From Segatella cerevisiae (GTDB lineage Bacteria > Bacteroidota > Bacteroidia > Bacteroidales > Bacteroidaceae), in contig NZ_JAMXLY010000001.1 in NCBI RefSeq assembly GCF_024054555.1, positions 149,656 through 213,655 of the forward strand: a DNA stretch of 64,000 nt. The letters are read 5' to 3'. Below the pieces are notes generated by a model. That model was not told where the DNA came from. It saw only the letters and a list, made by a program, of their open reading frames with translations, and did no database searches. Every line of letters starts with the position of its first letter. The first letter of the stretch is position 1. Below, in pieces: positions 8,554 to 17,185 of the stretch. The translations under genes and the position numbers were made by a program.

Positions 8554-9037
8554 ACATCAGAAGAAACAACACCTCCTGGACCTGAGGTACCTGCGGATGG
8601 CTCGTATCTGGGCAGAAAACAGCTACTGCGAGAGACGTAAAGTCGGTGCGCTGGTCGTCAAGGACAAGATGATCATCAGCGATGGTTACAACGGTACTCC
8701 CAGTGGATTCGAAAATGTCTGTGAGGACTCGAACGGTCTGACCAAACCCTATGTGCTCCACGCTGAGGCCAATGCGATCACCAAACTGGCGAGGAGTTCC
8801 AACAACAGTGACGGGAGTACCCTGTATGTCACGGCATCACCTTGTATCGAATGTGCCAAACTGATCATACAAGCCGGCATAAGAAGGGTTGTCTATGCTG
8901 AAAAATATCGCCTTAACGATGGCATCAATCTGCTCACTCGTGCAGGCGTCAAAGTAGAATACTTGAATCCGGATGAGGAAAAGCAATCCTCTCCACAATC
9001 TAATAAGCAACTGTTTACTCATGATGAATGTAAATAA
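8534..9037 (+). CDS. Deoxycytidylate (dCMP) deaminase
   Basis: The enzyme converts dCMP to dUMP for thymidylate synthesis. The 167-residue product has the cytidine-deaminase zinc site HAEAN (76-80) and PCIEC (103-107), and the early motif YLRMARIWAENSYC seen in Bacteroidota homologues. The ATG at 8534 is preferred to in-frame ATGs at 8474-8477, which would add 20 residues with no counterpart in the family and lengthen the overlap with dcp. It overlaps dcp by 20 bases and the S41 protease gene by 17. Confidence 0.93.
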   Translation: MTQEEIRHQKKQHLLDLRYLRMARIWAENSYCERRKVGALVVKDKMIISDGYNGTPSGFENVCEDSNGLTKPYVLHAEANAITKLARSSNNSDGSTLYVTASPCIECAKLIIQAGIRRVVYAEKYRLNDGINLLTRAGVKVEYLNPDEEKQSSPQSNKQLFTHDECK

Positions 9038-10796
9038 ATCCAAACGTTTCATGCCGATTATTATGGCGGTATGCGTCATTATCGGTATTGTCATCGGCTC
9101 GTTCTTCTCCAATCACTTCGGAGGAAACAGACTCAGTATCATCAATTCGGGGAGTAACAGACTCAATAACCTGCTCCATATCATTGATGATCAATATGTC
9201 GATCCGGTCAACATCGACTCTCTGGTCGATAAAGCCATTCCTGCTATCCTTGCCCAATTGGATCCGCACTCTGTCTATATCAGTGCCAAGGATGCCCAGG
9301 AAGCCAACGACGACCTCAAAGGTTCTTTCGCAGGAGTCGGCATTGAATTTACTATCCGGAATGATACCATACACGTAGAGAATGTCATCAAGAACGGCCC
9401 TGCTGAACGTGCGGGGATTCTCGCAGGAGACAAGATCGTGCAGGTCAACAACAAGAACTTCACCGGAAAAGGCGTTACCAATGAGGAGGCCATGCACCGC
9501 CTGAAGGGTCCTAAAGATACGAAAGTTGAAATAGGTGTCATCCGTTTCGGCAGCAAGAAGATCCATCAGTTTACAGTCACTCGTGGCGAGATTCCACAAA
9601 AGAGTGTCACCACAACATACATGTTGAATGATGAGACCGGTTATATCCGCATCAAGGACTTTGGTGAAACGACCTATCCGGAGACGTTGATCGCCTTGGC
9701 CAAACTCTCACAGAAAGGATTCAAGAACTTGGTCATCGATCTGCGTGACAATACTGGCGGATACCTCGAAAGCGCCGTTCAGATTGCCAATGAGTTCCTG
9801 CCGAAAAACAGGCTCATCGTTTATACTGAAGGCAGGAGAAGTCCGAGACAAGACTACCGAAGCAACGGCAACGGAAGTTATCAGAACATCCCTATGGTTG
9901 TCCTCGTCAACGAAGGCACGGCTTCAGCAGCAGAGATCTTCTCGGGGGCCATGCAGGATAATGACCGTGCGACGATCATCGGCAGAAGGACTTTCGGCAA
10001 AGGCTTAGTGCAACAGCAGATTGCCTTCCCTGACGGCAGTATGATCCGACTGACAATCGCCCGCTATTATACGCCTTCAGGACGCTGCATACAGAAACCT
10101 TACTCCTTGGGAGATGACAAGGATTATGAAGAAGACCTCCTCAACCGTTACGAGCATGGCGAATTCTTCTCTCGTGACAGCATCAAGCATCACGGCCCTG
10201 CTTACCACACGAGGATCGGACGTGTCGTCTACGGCGGCGGAAGTATCACGCCTGACATCTTCGTACCTGAGGATACGACGGGAATGACTTCTTATTTCAA
10301 AGAAGCTGCCATGAGCGGACTCATCATGCAGTACGCTTTCACCTATACTGACGACAACAGACCGAAACTCAATAATTTCAAGGAAATGCAGGAACTTGCA
10401 GACTACCTGGATAGACAAAAACTGGTAGACAAGTTTGCCTCTTATGCAGCCTCCAACGGTCTGAAGCGCCGCAACTTACTGATACAAAAGTCGCACAAAC
10501 TCCTCCAGCGCTACATCAACAGCCGCATCATCTACAACATGCTAGATGAAGAGGCTTGGAATGAATACATCAACCAGGATGACCCAGTCATCCGAAAGGC
10601 TCTCGAGGTGTTCCGTAACCACGCAGCTTTCCCCAAACGGCCTGTCGCTCGTCCTAAACGGGCTAAGAAACCTTTGTCCAAAGTTAAAGTAAACGCTAAA
10701 CAAGCGCGTCCAAGACATAAGGGGAAGATCGCTTCGGCTCCCCTTATTCTGAGACCGCAATATATGAACACCTGGAAAGAGCAACCTCATGCTTGA
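9021..10796 (+). CDS. S41 family carboxyl-terminal processing protease
   Basis: This is a CtpA-type serine protease of the periplasm. After an N-terminal signal anchor (about residues 10-28) it has a PDZ domain (about 90-180) and the S41 catalytic domain with Ser302 in TASAAEIF and Lys327 in FGKG, the normal Ser/Lys dyad spacing of 25 residues. Residues from about 535 form a lysine- and arginine-rich tail of roughly 50 residues that is not part of the protease fold. The start at 9021 (or 9024) is chosen because earlier in-frame codons lie deep in the deaminase gene. It overlaps the next gene by 8 bases. Confidence 0.92.
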   Translation: MMNVNKSKRFMPIIMAVCVIIGIVIGSFFSNHFGGNRLSIINSGSNRLNNLLHIIDDQYVDPVNIDSLVDKAIPAILAQLDPHSVYISAKDAQEANDDLKGSFAGVGIEFTIRNDTIHVENVIKNGPAERAGILAGDKIVQVNNKNFTGKGVTNEEAMHRLKGPKDTKVEIGVIRFGSKKIHQFTVTRGEIPQKSVTTTYMLNDETGYIRIKDFGETTYPETLIALAKLSQKGFKNLVIDLRDNTGGYLESAVQIANEFLPKNRLIVYTEGRRSPRQDYRSNGNGSYQNIPMVVLVNEGTASAAEIFSGAMQDNDRATIIGRRTFGKGLVQQQIAFPDGSMIRLTIARYYTPSGRCIQKPYSLGDDKDYEEDLLNRYEHGEFFSRDSIKHHGPAYHTRIGRVVYGGGSITPDIFVPEDTTGMTSYFKEAAMSGLIMQYAFTYTDDNRPKLNNFKEMQELADYLDRQKLVDKFASYAASNGLKRRNLLIQKSHKLLQRYINSRIIYNMLDEEAWNEYINQDDPVIRKALEVFRNHAAFPKRPVARPKRAKKPLSKVKVNAKQARPRHKGKIASAPLILRPQYMNTWKEQPHA

Positions 10797-11337
10797 CAAG
10801 CGACAACTCCGGCAATGGATCAGAGAACAGAAAAAGTTGTCTGATCCTCTGCTAAGGGAGAGGCAGTCTGAAGCCATTACCCAAACTGTTCTCCATCACC
10901 CCCACGTCAGAACAGCAAAAGTGATCCTGCTCTATAAGGCTTTGCCTGATGAAGTCGAGACCCAAATGCTCCTTGACCAATTGGAAGAAGAGGGGAAAAC
11001 TGTTCTCCTGCCTGTCGTCATTGGTCCGGACAAACTCGAACTGAGACTGTACGAAGGTATTGGAAAGATGCGTGAAGGTACCTACAATATCCAGGAACCA
11101 GTGGGAAAAGCTTTCCTGAATTTAGCACAGATAGACACAGCTGTTGTTCCGGGAATGGCATTCGACAATACCGGCAATCGACTGGGTAGAGGCAGAGGCT
11201 ATTATGACCGACTCCTCCGGCAAATGCCGAACTGTTATAAAATCGGCATTTGCTTCGATTTCCAAAAATGTCCTCAGATTCCCATCGATCCCAACGATGT
11301 AAGGATGGATGAAGTCATCACTTATTCCCTTTCCTAA
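10789..11337 (+). CDS. 5-formyltetrahydrofolate cyclo-ligase
   Basis: The enzyme turns 5-formyl-THF into 5,10-methenyl-THF using ATP. The 182-residue length is typical, and the ATP-binding signature RLGRGRGYYDRLL (about 127-139) is clear. The gene starts 8 bases inside the protease gene and is the last of the operon. A short imperfect hairpin at 11332-11353, between this gene and the convergent DUF721 gene, may help end transcription, but it lacks a clear T tract. Confidence 0.93.
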   Translation: MLDKRQLRQWIREQKKLSDPLLRERQSEAITQTVLHHPHVRTAKVILLYKALPDEVETQMLLDQLEEEGKTVLLPVVIGPDKLELRLYEGIGKMREGTYNIQEPVGKAFLNLAQIDTAVVPGMAFDNTGNRLGRGRGYYDRLLRQMPNCYKIGICFDFQKCPQIPIDPNDVRMDEVITYSLS

Positions 11338-11369
11338 TCCTATAAGGATAAGGACATTGGGTCTTATTT

Positions 11370-11660
11370 TCAATAAAAATGGATATCGGTAATCACCCTA
11401 CTGCCGATCTTCGCATTTAATTTTTCCACCAGTGCAGATTTCATCATTGATAAATCTGCGGATAGAGCCGGACTGAGTAATTTCACAAACAGCACCTGAT
11501 TTCGGATAAACAGATGAGCCGTATATTTTTCGATGACGGGCCCGGTCGTCTTCCCCCACTCATTGATGAGCCTTCGCTGCTGCAGGGGAGTTTCCAGACC
11601 GTCCTTGCGGAGCGCCTGACGAATCACATCTTCTACCGATTCCACTTTCCTTCTGAACAT
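11370..11660 (-). CDS. DUF721 (DciA-like) protein
   Basis: The 96-residue protein belongs to DUF721/DciA. In bacteria without DnaC-type loaders DciA helps load the replicative helicase DnaB; whether this short Bacteroidota form does so is inference. It is basic at the N-terminus (FRRKVESVEDVIRQAL), followed by a compact alpha/beta segment with LFVKLLSPALSADLSMMK. It lies 11 bases after recF in the same direction, an arrangement common in Bacteroidota, which fits a replication or repair role. Confidence 0.85.
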   Translation of the reverse strand: MFRRKVESVEDVIRQALRKDGLETPLQQRRLINEWGKTTGPVIEKYTAHLFIRNQVLFVKLLSPALSADLSMMKSALVEKLNAKIGSRVITDIHFY

Positions 11661-11671
11661 CTGAAAACCCT

Positions 11672-12838
11672 TTACTCATTCAACTTATTTTCCACAACCG
11701 GGCGGCTATTGCTCTCGTCAGAGATGACACTGTTCCCCATACGCTCGGAAATCTCTCCGTCTTTTACGGAGAAAATGCGATAGTCGCCGTCCACTTGTCG
11801 CAGGATACTGTCCAGATGATCCCTGTTCGTATCTGTAATGAAGATCTGGCCAAAATGATTGCCTGAGACCAACTGCACAATCTTCTTTACACGGAAGGCA
11901 TCCAACTTGTCAAAAATGTCATCCAACAACAGAAGGGGCATCGACTCGTTGGTCCTGTGCCTGAGAAAATCAAACTGGGCCAATTTCAGGGACAGCACGA
12001 AAGACTTCAATTGTCCCTGGCTGCCCTCGCGCTTCAAGGGATACCCTCCTATCAGCATCTCCAAGTCATCCCGATGAATGCCGTGAAGAGAATGACCGAC
12101 GATACGGTCCTTGTCTCTGCCGGAGCGAAGGAGTTCCAACAGATTGCCTTCACTGGCGTGCGAGAGATAACGCAGAGAAACTTCTTCCTGTTGATTGGAA
12201 ATATCACAGTAGATCCTTTGGAATACAGGAATGAGCGCCTGGATAAAATCCTGACGCTTCTCAAAAAGGATGTTACCTTGCTGAGCCATTTCCTCTTCCA
12301 GAATATCCATGAGCATGGCATCAGGCTCCGACTCTCCTTTCAGCGAAGCATTGCGCTGCTGCAAAGCCTTATTATAGCGCAACAAAGCATCCAGATAAAT
12401 ATGGTCATATTGGGAGATTGCCACATCCATAAATTTTCGCCGTTCCTCTCCCCCGCCTATGACGAAGGAGATATCAGATGGAGAGATCAGGATAAGAGGA
12501 ATCAAACCGATATGCTGGGATAACCGCTTGTAATCCTTACCATTGCGCTTGAAATGCTTCTTATGACCCTTTTTGACAGAACAGGAAATCACCTCATGGG
12601 CGTCATCGGCAGAACCGTATTTCCCTTCTATCATAAAGAAATCCTTGTCGTGCTCGACCAACTGTACATCAGGAGTTCCGGAAATACTATGGCAGAATGA
12701 CAAATAGTAGACTGCATCCAGAAAATTCGTCTTGCCGGCGCCATTAAGGCCGATAAAACAGTTCATCTTCGGCGACAGATCAAGATCCACTGCAGCGATA
12801 TTCTTGAAATTGACGATGGAAATCCGATTGAGAGTCAT
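11672..12838 (-). CDS. recF: DNA replication and repair protein RecF
   Basis: RecF is an SMC-like ATPase that with RecO and RecR loads RecA at gapped DNA. The 388-residue protein has Walker A GLNGAGKT (30-37), the ABC signature region EGSQGQLKSFVLSLKLAQ and Walker B LLLLDDIFDKLD (about 300-311). Length is slightly above the family average because of a short C-terminal tail. A promoter box lies 34 bases upstream. Confidence 0.97.
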   Translation of the reverse strand: MTLNRISIVNFKNIAAVDLDLSPKMNCFIGLNGAGKTNFLDAVYYLSFCHSISGTPDVQLVEHDKDFFMIEGKYGSADDAHEVISCSVKKGHKKHFKRNGKDYKRLSQHIGLIPLILISPSDISFVIGGGEERRKFMDVAISQYDHIYLDALLRYNKALQQRNASLKGESEPDAMLMDILEEEMAQQGNILFEKRQDFIQALIPVFQRIYCDISNQQEEVSLRYLSHASEGNLLELLRSGRDKDRIVGHSLHGIHRDDLEMLIGGYPLKREGSQGQLKSFVLSLKLAQFDFLRHRTNESMPLLLLDDIFDKLDAFRVKKIVQLVSGNHFGQIFITDTNRDHLDSILRQVDGDYRIFSVKDGEISERMGNSVISDESNSRPVVENKLNE

Positions 12839-12871
12839 ATCTTAAAACCTTCCTGATGCTTTACTTTCTTG

Positions 12872-12879
12872 CAAAGTTA
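12872..12879 (-). promoter_or_regulatory. Promoter -7 box for recF
   Basis: On the minus strand the sequence reads TAACTTTG, a match to TAnnTTTG, 34 bases before the recF start. Confidence 0.6.
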
Positions 12880-12943
12880 ATTCTTTTAGTCATGAAAAAC
12901 GAAAAAAGTGCCCGATATATTTCAATATTTGGGAAAATATAAG

Positions 12944-12951
12944 TAATTTTG
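12944..12951 (+). promoter_or_regulatory. Promoter -7 box and structured leader of the TPR-ribH operon
   Basis: TAATTTTG fits TAnnTTTG and gives a leader of about 150 nt. The leader can fold: GCTGCC (12977-12982) with GGCAGC (13011-13016) enclosing GTGAGTG/CACTTCAC, then GGAT (13035-13038) with ATCC (13042-13045). It does not carry the conserved elements of the FMN riboswitch that I would expect for a ribH gene. Confidence 0.5.
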
Positions 12952-13108
12952 TCACGACAAAACTGTGGGATAATAAGCTGCCACCACAACCTGTGAGTGA
13001 ACACTTCACCGGCAGCCGCCAAGCACGTGCCAAGGGATGAAATCCTCGAAACAGTGAAAAGACGATGACCTGCAGTTCAATGATGAAACAATAAATTAAT
13101 TAACAATA

Positions 13109-13813
13109 ATGGCAAAAAACAAGAAACAGGGTTCTATAGACATGGATGATACCCTCAATAGATCTGAAGCAACCTTTATAAAAAACAGAAAACTCCTCAC
13201 ATGGGTTGTCGTAGCCATCATCGTGATTATCGGCGGCATCATAGCTTACCATAATCTCATTGCTGTTCCTAATGAAAACAAAGCCAGTACAGAACTCGGC
13301 CGGGGTCAGGAATACTTTGATAACGAGATGTACGACAAGGCACTCAATGGGGATGGAGCAGGCTATAACGGTTTTCTGGCTATTGCTGACAACTATGGCA
13401 GCACGGATGCCGGCAATCTGGCTAACCTTTACGCAGGTCTGTGCTATGCCAATCTGAACAAATGGGCTGATGCCTTGGAATATCTTAAGAAATATGACGC
13501 TAAAGGCGATCAGATGGTCAGTCCGGCTGCTATAGGGGCTTTAGGCGATGCCTATGCTCACAACGGGCAACTCGACAAGGCTATTGACAACTTCAAGAAA
13601 GCTTCAGAAATGGCTGACAGACATGCGATGGATCATCGGAACAACAGTCTCTCTCCTACCTTCCTGATCAAAGCCGGAGAAATTCTGGAAAGTCAAGGCA
13701 AGAAAGACGACGCCCTGAAGATCTATCAGGACATCAAGAAGAAATATGTCAACTCTGCTCTCGTCCAAAGCCATGAAATCGATAAATATATAGAAAGGGC
13801 TTCTACGAAATAA
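13109..13813 (+). CDS. Membrane-anchored tetratricopeptide-repeat protein
   Basis: The 234-residue protein has a short cytoplasmic basic/acidic N-terminus, one membrane helix (about 29-50) and a periplasmic domain with TPR-like repeats: helical pairs around 90-115, 120-150 and 195-225, with [24 protein letters not shown] as the clearest unit. The layout resembles YfgM-like proteins that contact the SecYEG exit side, but the match is architectural only. Its stop overlaps the ribH start (TAATG), so the two are translationally coupled. Confidence 0.85.
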   Translation: MAKNKKQGSIDMDDTLNRSEATFIKNRKLLTWVVVAIIVIIGGIIAYHNLIAVPNENKASTELGRGQEYFDNEMYDKALNGDGAGYNGFLAIADNYGSTDAGNLANLYAGLCYANLNKWADALEYLKKYDAKGDQMVSPAAIGALGDAYAHNGQLDKAIDNFKKASEMADRHAMDHRNNSLSPTFLIKAGEILESQGKKDDALKIYQDIKKKYVNSALVQSHEIDKYIERASTK

Positions 13814-14289
13814 TGGCAACAGCATTACATCATCTTTCAGATTACGATTTTAACAGTGTTCCTGATGCCAGCAATATGTGCTTCGGTATTGTAGTGGCGG
13901 AATGGAATCATGATATTACAGGCGCTATGCTAGACGGAGCAGTGAAGACATTGGAAAAGCATGGTTGTCTTTCTGAAAATATTCACATCAAGAAGGTTCC
14001 CGGGAGTTTTGAATTGATTTACGGCGCTCACCAAATGGTATTGAACGGTGGCTATGACGCTGTTATCATCCTGGGAAGCGTCATCAGAGGCGATACACCT
14101 CACTTTGATTATATTTGCCAAGGCGTGACAAACGGAATTGCCCGACTGAATGCCACTCAGGAAATTCCCATTATCTACGGCCTTCTCACGACAAATGACC
14201 ATCAGCAGGCGCTTGACCGCTGTGGGGGCAAATTAGGAAATAAAGGAGATGAATGTGCCATTGATGCTATCAAGATGGCAAAATTCTAA
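13813..14289 (+). CDS. ribH: 6,7-dimethyl-8-ribityllumazine synthase
   Basis: RibH makes the lumazine precursor of riboflavin and assembles into large capsid-like or pentameric shells. The 158-residue protein has the typical segments [40 protein letters not shown] with the catalytic His, and [21 protein letters not shown]. Length and order are normal. No other riboflavin gene is nearby. Confidence 0.97.
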   Translation: MATALHHLSDYDFNSVPDASNMCFGIVVAEWNHDITGAMLDGAVKTLEKHGCLSENIHIKKVPGSFELIYGAHQMVLNGGYDAVIILGSVIRGDTPHFDYICQGVTNGIARLNATQEIPIIYGLLTTNDHQQALDRCGGKLGNKGDECAIDAIKMAKF

Positions 14290-14290
14290 T

Positions 14291-14325
14291 AAAAAGGCTG
14301 AAATCCATCGGATTCCAGCCTTTTT
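14291..14325. terminator. Bidirectional terminator between ribH and the convergent lipoprotein gene
   Basis: AAAAAGGCTG at 14291 pairs with CAGCCTTTTT ending near 14325, with a small ATCG loop and a single internal mismatch. A T tract follows on both strands, so it can stop ribH and the minus-strand gene. Confidence 0.85.
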
Positions 14326-14352
14326 ATTTATATCTTTCTACGGGTTATTTCT

Positions 14353-14925
14353 TTAATCTTCATCTTCTGACTGCATATCAGAACCGGTATCCATACTACT
14401 GTCTTCACTGATGCTGACCGAACCTGAATGTGAGATCTTCAGGTCCAAAGGAATGTATTCATCACTCGTAGCGTCCGGAGAACCCACACTTACTGCAAAC
14501 TGCAGGGCATCGCCGTCGACTTTCACGAATACGACTCCCAGTAAGGCGCCATTGCTTTTTGTATCGGCATCAAGATAACTGGCAAAATCAGACTTGGTGA
14601 ACGAACGGTTGAAAAAGACTCCTCCGTCCTTACGAAACACTTTCACCGTTATTCTGTTATCATAGTATTTCGTACTCTCATCGACTTGTGCCAGAGGCAA
14701 TGAAGTATCTGACTTCCGGAGTACATCTATGGTATAGGTCTCCCCCATCCAAGAAGTCGTACGGATGTCATGTGAAGTACTCATACTCTGAGTTGCCTTT
14801 TTCTTGGCAGGAGCTACAACGCTTTTCGGCACAATGATGTCATTGCTCTTCTTTTTGTTGGAACAGGAGCTAAATACTCCGTCAAACAAAACAAGCATTG
14901 CTGCTGCGTATACAATCTTTTTCAT
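14353..14925 (-). CDS. Small lipoprotein, probably DUF4738 family
   Basis: The 190-residue product has a lipoprotein signal with cysteine at residue 21 (FSSCS) followed by a lysine-rich linker, then a compact beta-rich domain (about 55-170) and an acidic tail rich in Ser, Asp and Glu. I associate the domain (TYTIDVLRKSDTSLPLVDES-like pattern, KVFRKDGGVFFNRSFTK) with DUF4738, a Bacteroidales family of unknown function, but without a search this is tentative. Confidence 0.7.
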   Translation of the reverse strand: MKKIVYAAAMLVLFDGVFSSCSNKKKSNDIIVPKSVVAPAKKKATQSMSTSHDIRTTSWMGETYTIDVLRKSDTSLPLAQVDESTKYYDNRITVKVFRKDGGVFFNRSFTKSDFASYLDADTKSNGALLGVVFVKVDGDALQFAVSVGSPDATSDEYIPLDLKISHSGSVSISEDSSMDTGSDMQSEDED

Positions 14926-14948
14926 TATTGTTTACTCTTTGTATTTTA

Positions 14949-14956
14949 CAAAGGTA
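14949..14956 (-). promoter_or_regulatory. Promoter -7 box for the DUF4738-like gene
   Basis: The minus strand reads TACCTTTG, a TAnnTTTG match 23 bases before the ATG. Confidence 0.6.
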
Positions 14957-15848
14957 ATAAAAAAAAGTTAGATATTCTCCCCTCCCATTGATTTGTTTGG
15001 TACTCGTGGGAGCCGACTTATCCATAGAGTGGAATACAGAAGGGAAAGAAGCGGCGGATCTGTCGCAGAAGCTACATTTTCTGCCAGGGATATTTCGGTT
15101 GACTGTCAGAGGCTTTCAATCCACCGGATCTGGATGATCCAAGGAAGGAAACACGTTCTCCGAAGAGAGTTGAGAAGAAATGAGGCGGGCATTAAAACTT
15201 TCTTAAAAAGAATTGTCTTTTGGTAATAGGGACTGATAGCCTTTAGCACATACTCGAAAGGAAAACAGAATCGGACACTTGTCTATGAAATCAGCATGCC
15301 TTGAATTGCCGTGCCTATTTATCCAAGATGACATACAGGAAAGGATCGGGAATCTTACTCTAAAACATCTGCGCATCTCACTTATAAAGAGAGAATATTA
15401 TCTGCTAATTTCAGGTTGAGTCATCTCCCTTTTTAGGCTGAGTCACAGTAATAGAAAAAAGCGGTTTGACCCTTCCTGAAAGCAGAAATGGTAGTTTCTC
15501 GAAAGGCGGGCGTCTCTTTCGAGAAACAAAGCGCTAACTTTCGAGAAACATAAAGCGCTGTTTCACTGAAGGTAAAAGGGCTTGTTTTACTGAAGACAAA
15601 AAAGGGAGTTTCACGGAAAGGGAAAAAGAGATTCCTGTGATCTTAAATTGAGACGGCCAGAGGGACAACAGAACATTCGTCAATCCAATTACTGATCCTT
15701 ATAAGAAGACGTCCGGGGCCCGCTAAATAAACGTATTTCTTGGTATTCAACTCACCTATCCCCACATTTCCACAGGCAAAAAGAACGGACAGATAAGACA
15801 CAAACATCAAAAAATAATAAAAAAGTCAAGTAATTTAACTTTTTTCAG
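14957..15848. other. Long non-coding stretch
   Basis: About 890 bases between two divergent promoters hold no gene I can support. An open frame at 14993-15226 shows no domain, signal peptide or promoter and is not called. The only structure seen is the palindromic repeat group at 15492-15620 and a short direct repeat (GGTTGAGTCA / GGCTGAGTCA near 15415 and 15436). Confidence 0.6.
15492..15620. repeat. Cluster of GTTTCnCGAAAG-type palindromic repeats
   Basis: Six related units occur in 130 bases: GTTTCTCGAAAG (15492), CTTTCGAGAAAC (15516), CTTTCGAGAAAC again (about 15538), then GTTTCACTGAAG, GTTTTACTGAAG and GTTTCACGGAAAG. The first two form a perfect 12-base inverted repeat around a 12-base spacer. 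AAAGCGCT-like bases recur between units. Spacing is irregular (about 20-25), so this is not a CRISPR array. Confidence 0.65.
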
Positions 15849-15856
15849 TATATTTG
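15849..15856 (+). promoter_or_regulatory. Promoter -7 box for the DUF4230 pair
   Basis: TATATTTG matches TAnnTTTG and lies 20 bases before the ATG at 15877. Confidence 0.65.
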
Positions 15857-15876
15857 TAAAAACAAGAGACCTCCAT

Positions 15877-16551
15877 ATGAAGAAATCCATCCTGTTCTTA
15901 TCCGTTTTGATCCTGACATTAATGTCATGCGGAAAGAACCATACAGCACAAAACAATGAATCCTATGATTCTTTGTCAATGCTGATGATGCAAATCAAAA
16001 AATGCTCACGGTTGTATACGGCAGAATATAAAGTCCGGAAAATCGTCACTCACAAGGACCAAATGCAATTGAAAGGTTCTTTATTGCACCAGTCCTTTGA
16101 CATCCATATCCCCGCTGGGACACGAAGGATCGCCATTCCCATGACAGCCACATTGAAAGCATATATTGATTTCAATGATTTTTCGAAGAGAAATATCAAG
16201 AAACATTCAGGTCAATTGGAGATTATTCTTCCTGACCCCAAGATCGAAATTACCAGCACTAAGATTGACCACCAGGGGATACGCTCAAGCGTCCCGCTTC
16301 TGCGCAGCGGGTTCAATGAGGATGAACTGTCAGCATACGAACAGCAGGGCAGAAATGCGATATTAGAAGACATCCCTCACATGGGTATCATTGAAACGGC
16401 ACGTCAGAATGCAGCCAAGATACTGATACCGTTAGCCGAGGCAATGGGGTATTCACAGGAAAACATCAAGATTACTTTCAGAAAAGATTTCACCGCAGGT
16501 GATATTCAACAACTTTTGAACACAAACAGAATAGAACATGAAAAAGAATAA
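15877..16551 (+). CDS. DUF4230 family lipoprotein
   Basis: The 224-residue protein has a lipoprotein signal with cysteine at residue 18 (LMSCG) and a DUF4230 domain over the rest. It shows the family pattern of an early YTAEYKVRKIV strand, LEIILPDPKIEITSTKID in the middle and a C-terminal helix of the type ARQNAAKILIPLAEAMGY. DUF4230 has no established function; its secondary structure resembles SPFH/LEA-type envelope domains (inference). It overlaps the next DUF4230 gene by 14 bases. Confidence 0.87.
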   Translation: MKKSILFLSVLILTLMSCGKNHTAQNNESYDSLSMLMMQIKKCSRLYTAEYKVRKIVTHKDQMQLKGSLLHQSFDIHIPAGTRRIAIPMTATLKAYIDFNDFSKRNIKKHSGQLEIILPDPKIEITSTKIDHQGIRSSVPLLRSGFNEDELSAYEQQGRNAILEDIPHMGIIETARQNAAKILIPLAEAMGYSQENIKITFRKDFTAGDIQQLLNTNRIEHEKE

Positions 16552-17170
16552 TATCCTTTCATCTTTCTTGAAAGGGACCTTACTGAAAATAAGTTTGCTG
16601 ATTATCGGTATTATCGTTCTAGTCTTTGTCGTCCGTCTGATCGTCAAAGACAACCATTTCTCTTTCTCTCAAAACGGCAATACCCTTATCACGCCTGCCC
16701 AAATAGAATCTATAAAGAATATCGGTCAATGGGAATTTCTGTCTGTCAGTGACGAAGAACTGGTCGACACCATCCGACACGGCTTTTTCGGTGACGACGA
16801 ACTTATGAACATCTACTATGGAACCATCAGACTGGGAATTGACATGAAGGATACGGAAAAGAACTGGATCAGCAGGGATCATGATACCCTGACCTGTCTG
16901 CTTCCTCCCATACGACTCCTGGATAATGAATTTATAGACGAAGCGCGCACCAAGACCTTCTTCGAGAGCGGCCATTGGAATGCAGACGACCATGATGCGC
17001 TCTATAATCGGGCTGTCCATCTCATGAAGAAACAATGTCTTACACCTGATAACCTGGCAAGTGCCAGACTCAATGCAAGTGACCGCTTCTATAATCTCTT
17101 CAAGTCGATGGGCATCCCGTTCGTCAAGATCAAATTTGCCGATGACCCTCAGGGTCAAAGGAAAAACTAA
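16538..17170 (+). CDS. DUF4230 family membrane-anchored protein
   Basis: The 210-residue protein has one N-terminal membrane helix (about 11-35) and a periplasmic DUF4230 domain beginning ITPAQIESIKNIGQWEFLSVSDEELVDTI. It differs from its upstream partner in being anchored by a helix and not a lipid. Such lipoprotein/helix-anchored DUF4230 pairs recur in Bacteroidales, which suggests a two-part envelope complex. It ends 15 bases from the convergent GH2 gene with no visible terminator. Confidence 0.87.
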   Translation: MKKNNILSSFLKGTLLKISLLIIGIIVLVFVVRLIVKDNHFSFSQNGNTLITPAQIESIKNIGQWEFLSVSDEELVDTIRHGFFGDDELMNIYYGTIRLGIDMKDTEKNWISRDHDTLTCLLPPIRLLDNEFIDEARTKTFFESGHWNADDHDALYNRAVHLMKKQCLTPDNLASARLNASDRFYNLFKSMGIPFVKIKFADDPQGQRKN

Positions 17171-17185
17171 CCAATAATAACTTGC

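Noticed and set aside
12952..13108. FMN riboswitch ahead of the ribH operon
   Set aside because: The conserved sequence elements of the FMN aptamer are not present.
14993..15226. Plus-strand open frame of 77 codons in the gene-free region
   Set aside because: No promoter box, signal peptide or recognisable domain; composition rich in Arg and Glu like random reading of this stretch.
15492..15620. Palindromic units as a CRISPR array
   Set aside because: Units are short, imperfect, in mixed orientation and spaced by about 10 bases.
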